DNA of 64,000 nucleotides from Hyphomicrobiales bacterium (GTDB lineage: Bacteria; Pseudomonadota; Alphaproteobacteria; Rhizobiales; Rhizobiaceae): assembly GCA_900472605.1 (NCBI GenBank), contig UCJD01000013.1:37701-101700 (forward strand), in the 5' to 3' direction. Position numbers and translations under genes: made by a program. The notes beneath the pieces were generated by a model that worked only from the letters and a program-made list of their open reading frames with translations, did not search any database and was not told the origin of the DNA. This document shows positions 63,009-64,000 of the stretch, piece after piece; position 1 is the stretch's first letter; each line of letters starts with the position of its first letter.

Positions 63009-63923
63009 TCAAAGCTCCTTGCGAATATCGACGACGCGCAGGATGGCCGCAACCATCATCAGCACAACGATCAGAAGCACCACGGCATTGGCCGCGGCGG
63101 CTGGATATTGCAGCAGCGACATCTGGTTCTTCATCATCAGCGCTACCGAGGCGCTCTGCCCGCCGGACATGACCTGCACGGTGGAGAAATCCGCCATAAC
63201 GAGCGTCACCACGAAAATCGAGCCGATGGCGATGCCGGGCTTGGCAAGCGGGATGACGACGTTCCATAGGATCTGCCAGCCGCTGGCGCCGGCATCGCGC
63301 GCCGCCTCGAACAGCGACCGGTCGATGCGCATCAGCGTGTTGAAGATAGGCGTCACCATGAACAGCGTGTAGAGATGCACCATGGCGAGCACCACGGCGA
63401 AATCGGAATAGAGCAGCCACTCAATCGGCTGCGGAATGATGCCTGCATTGATCAGCGCCGAGTTGACGAGGCCGTTACGGCCGAGCACCGGGATCCAGGA
63501 AATCATGCGAATGATGTTCGACGTCATGAACGGCACGGTGCAGACCAGAAACAGGATCATCTGCGTCGACGTGCGCCTGACATGAAAGGCGAGGAAATAG
63601 GCGACCCAGAAGCCGATGAAGACGGTGAGCGCCCAGACGACGACGGTGAATTTCAGCGTGTTGAGATAGGTCTTCCACGTGACCCACGAGCCGAGTGTCT
63701 CGGTGTAGTTCATCGTCAGGAAATCGGGATAGAGACCGGCGAAATCGTAATCCCAGAAGCTGACCACCGCGATCATCAAGATCGGCAGGATGAAGAAGAA
63801 GCCGAGAATCAGGATGAGCGGCGTGGCCTGGATATAGGAGGCGGCCCACGGCGGCAGGCGAAAGCCGGCGCTTCGCACCCGCTCGGCCTTTGCGTTTGTC
63901 TCTGCTGAAGCGATCGTCGCCAT
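63009..63923 (-). CDS. ABC transporter permease, PotB-like
   Basis: The 304-residue product has about six membrane helices and the EAA loop F-E-A-A-R-D-A-G-A-S-G-W-Q-I. It pairs with the PotC-like permease. The ATPase and binding protein are expected beyond the right edge. The start M-A-T-I-A-S at 63923 has GGGACC upstream; an earlier Met at 63995 lies in a repeat-like sequence. Confidence 0.9.
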   Translation of the reverse strand: MATIASAETNAKAERVRSAGFRLPPWAASYIQATPLILILGFFFILPILMIAVVSFWDYDFAGLYPDFLTMNYTETLGSWVTWKTYLNTLKFTVVVWALTVFIGFWVAYFLAFHVRRTSTQMILFLVCTVPFMTSNIIRMISWIPVLGRNGLVNSALINAGIIPQPIEWLLYSDFAVVLAMVHLYTLFMVTPIFNTLMRIDRSLFEAARDAGASGWQILWNVVIPLAKPGIAIGSIFVVTLVMADFSTVQVMSGGQSASVALMMKNQMSLLQYPAAAANAVVLLIVVLMMVAAILRVVDIRKEL

Positions 63924-63959
63924 CGCTGGTCCCTTTTTCCAGTTGGCATTGTGCTGCGT

Positions 63960-64000
63960 GGCACCCCCCTCTGCCTGCCGGCATCTCCCCCTCAAGGGGG
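63960..64000. repeat. Intergenic repeat-like sequence at the window edge
   Basis: The last 41 bp read ggcaccccccTCTGCCTGCCGG...CCCCCTCAAGGGGG, C-rich then a CCCCCTCAAGGGGG palindrome. The style is familiar from Rhizobium intergenic repeats between ABC operon genes. The element is cut by the window edge. Confidence 0.45.

Overview
The window looks like chromosomal DNA from a member of the Rhizobiaceae (Rhizobium/Sinorhizobium/Agrobacterium group). The evidence is high GC, the division/cell-wall order mraZ-rsmH-ftsL-ftsI-murE-murF with rnpB next door, the betaine-lipid genes btaA-btaB, a PPi-type phosphofructokinase, and an ArsR-methyltransferase fusion ahead of metF. From memory, the 5-26 kb order resembles the Sinorhizobium meliloti chromosome; that was not checked. 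I see no insertion sequence, prophage, CRISPR array, tRNA or rRNA. One non-coding RNA (rnpB) is clear.

Layout. 0-6.6 kb: the dcw start on the minus strand (murF cut by the window edge), driven from a promoter overlaid by four 10-bp-spaced TGGG boxes of the MraZ type. 6.9-7.6 kb: a small AT-rich Cys4 protein gene convergent with rnpB. 7.7-10.1 kb: two tandem paralogous FAD oxidoreductases. 10.2-22.1 kb: a stretch rich in peptidoglycan enzymes (two SLT transglycosylases, AmpD-like amidase, GH25 lysozyme, MltB-like enzyme) interleaved with a TerB/J-domain protein, PPi-PFK, a LysE exporter, a serine hydrolase and btaAB with a Pho-box-like site. 22.1-26 kb: metF, its likely regulator and ettA. 26-33.6 kb: secreted RNase T2; a lipase-DMT-CoA transferase-ThDP enzyme run; RidA; a stand-alone CRSGARS protein; a mutarotase-like protein. 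33.9-37.3 kb: L,D-transpeptidase, a LuxR-type regulator and an orphan ParA.

37.5-52.8 kb is mainly nitrogen/amine metabolism. It has an APC permease, a PuuA-like glutamine synthetase, an aldehyde dehydrogenase and an iron alcohol dehydrogenase, all on the minus strand. Together they could make a gamma-glutamylation route for an amine or amino alcohol. A two-gene HTH/PIN toxin-antitoxin-like unit sits in the middle of that run. Next come an N-formylglutamate amidohydrolase-like gene, a divergent RpiR regulator, a full ABC importer, an MHS-family MFS transporter and a PP2C phosphatase. 52.9-64 kb: metH, an AGE-family sugar isomerase, a GGDEF protein, small proteins, and a racemase followed by two polyamine-type ABC permeases at the window edge.

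The strongest new signal is regulatory. A near-identical palindrome (core ATAAAGATATCTTTAT) lies in front of both the ArsR-methyltransferase/metF operon and metH, 32.5 kb away, and in each case fills the spacer between promoter-like hexamers. This points to one methionine-cycle regulon controlled by the regulator encoded beside metF. Other notable points are the MraZ boxes, the Pho-like box before btaA, the candidate gamma-glutamyl pathway, and two small genes (64 and 25 codons) that a normal length cutoff would miss.
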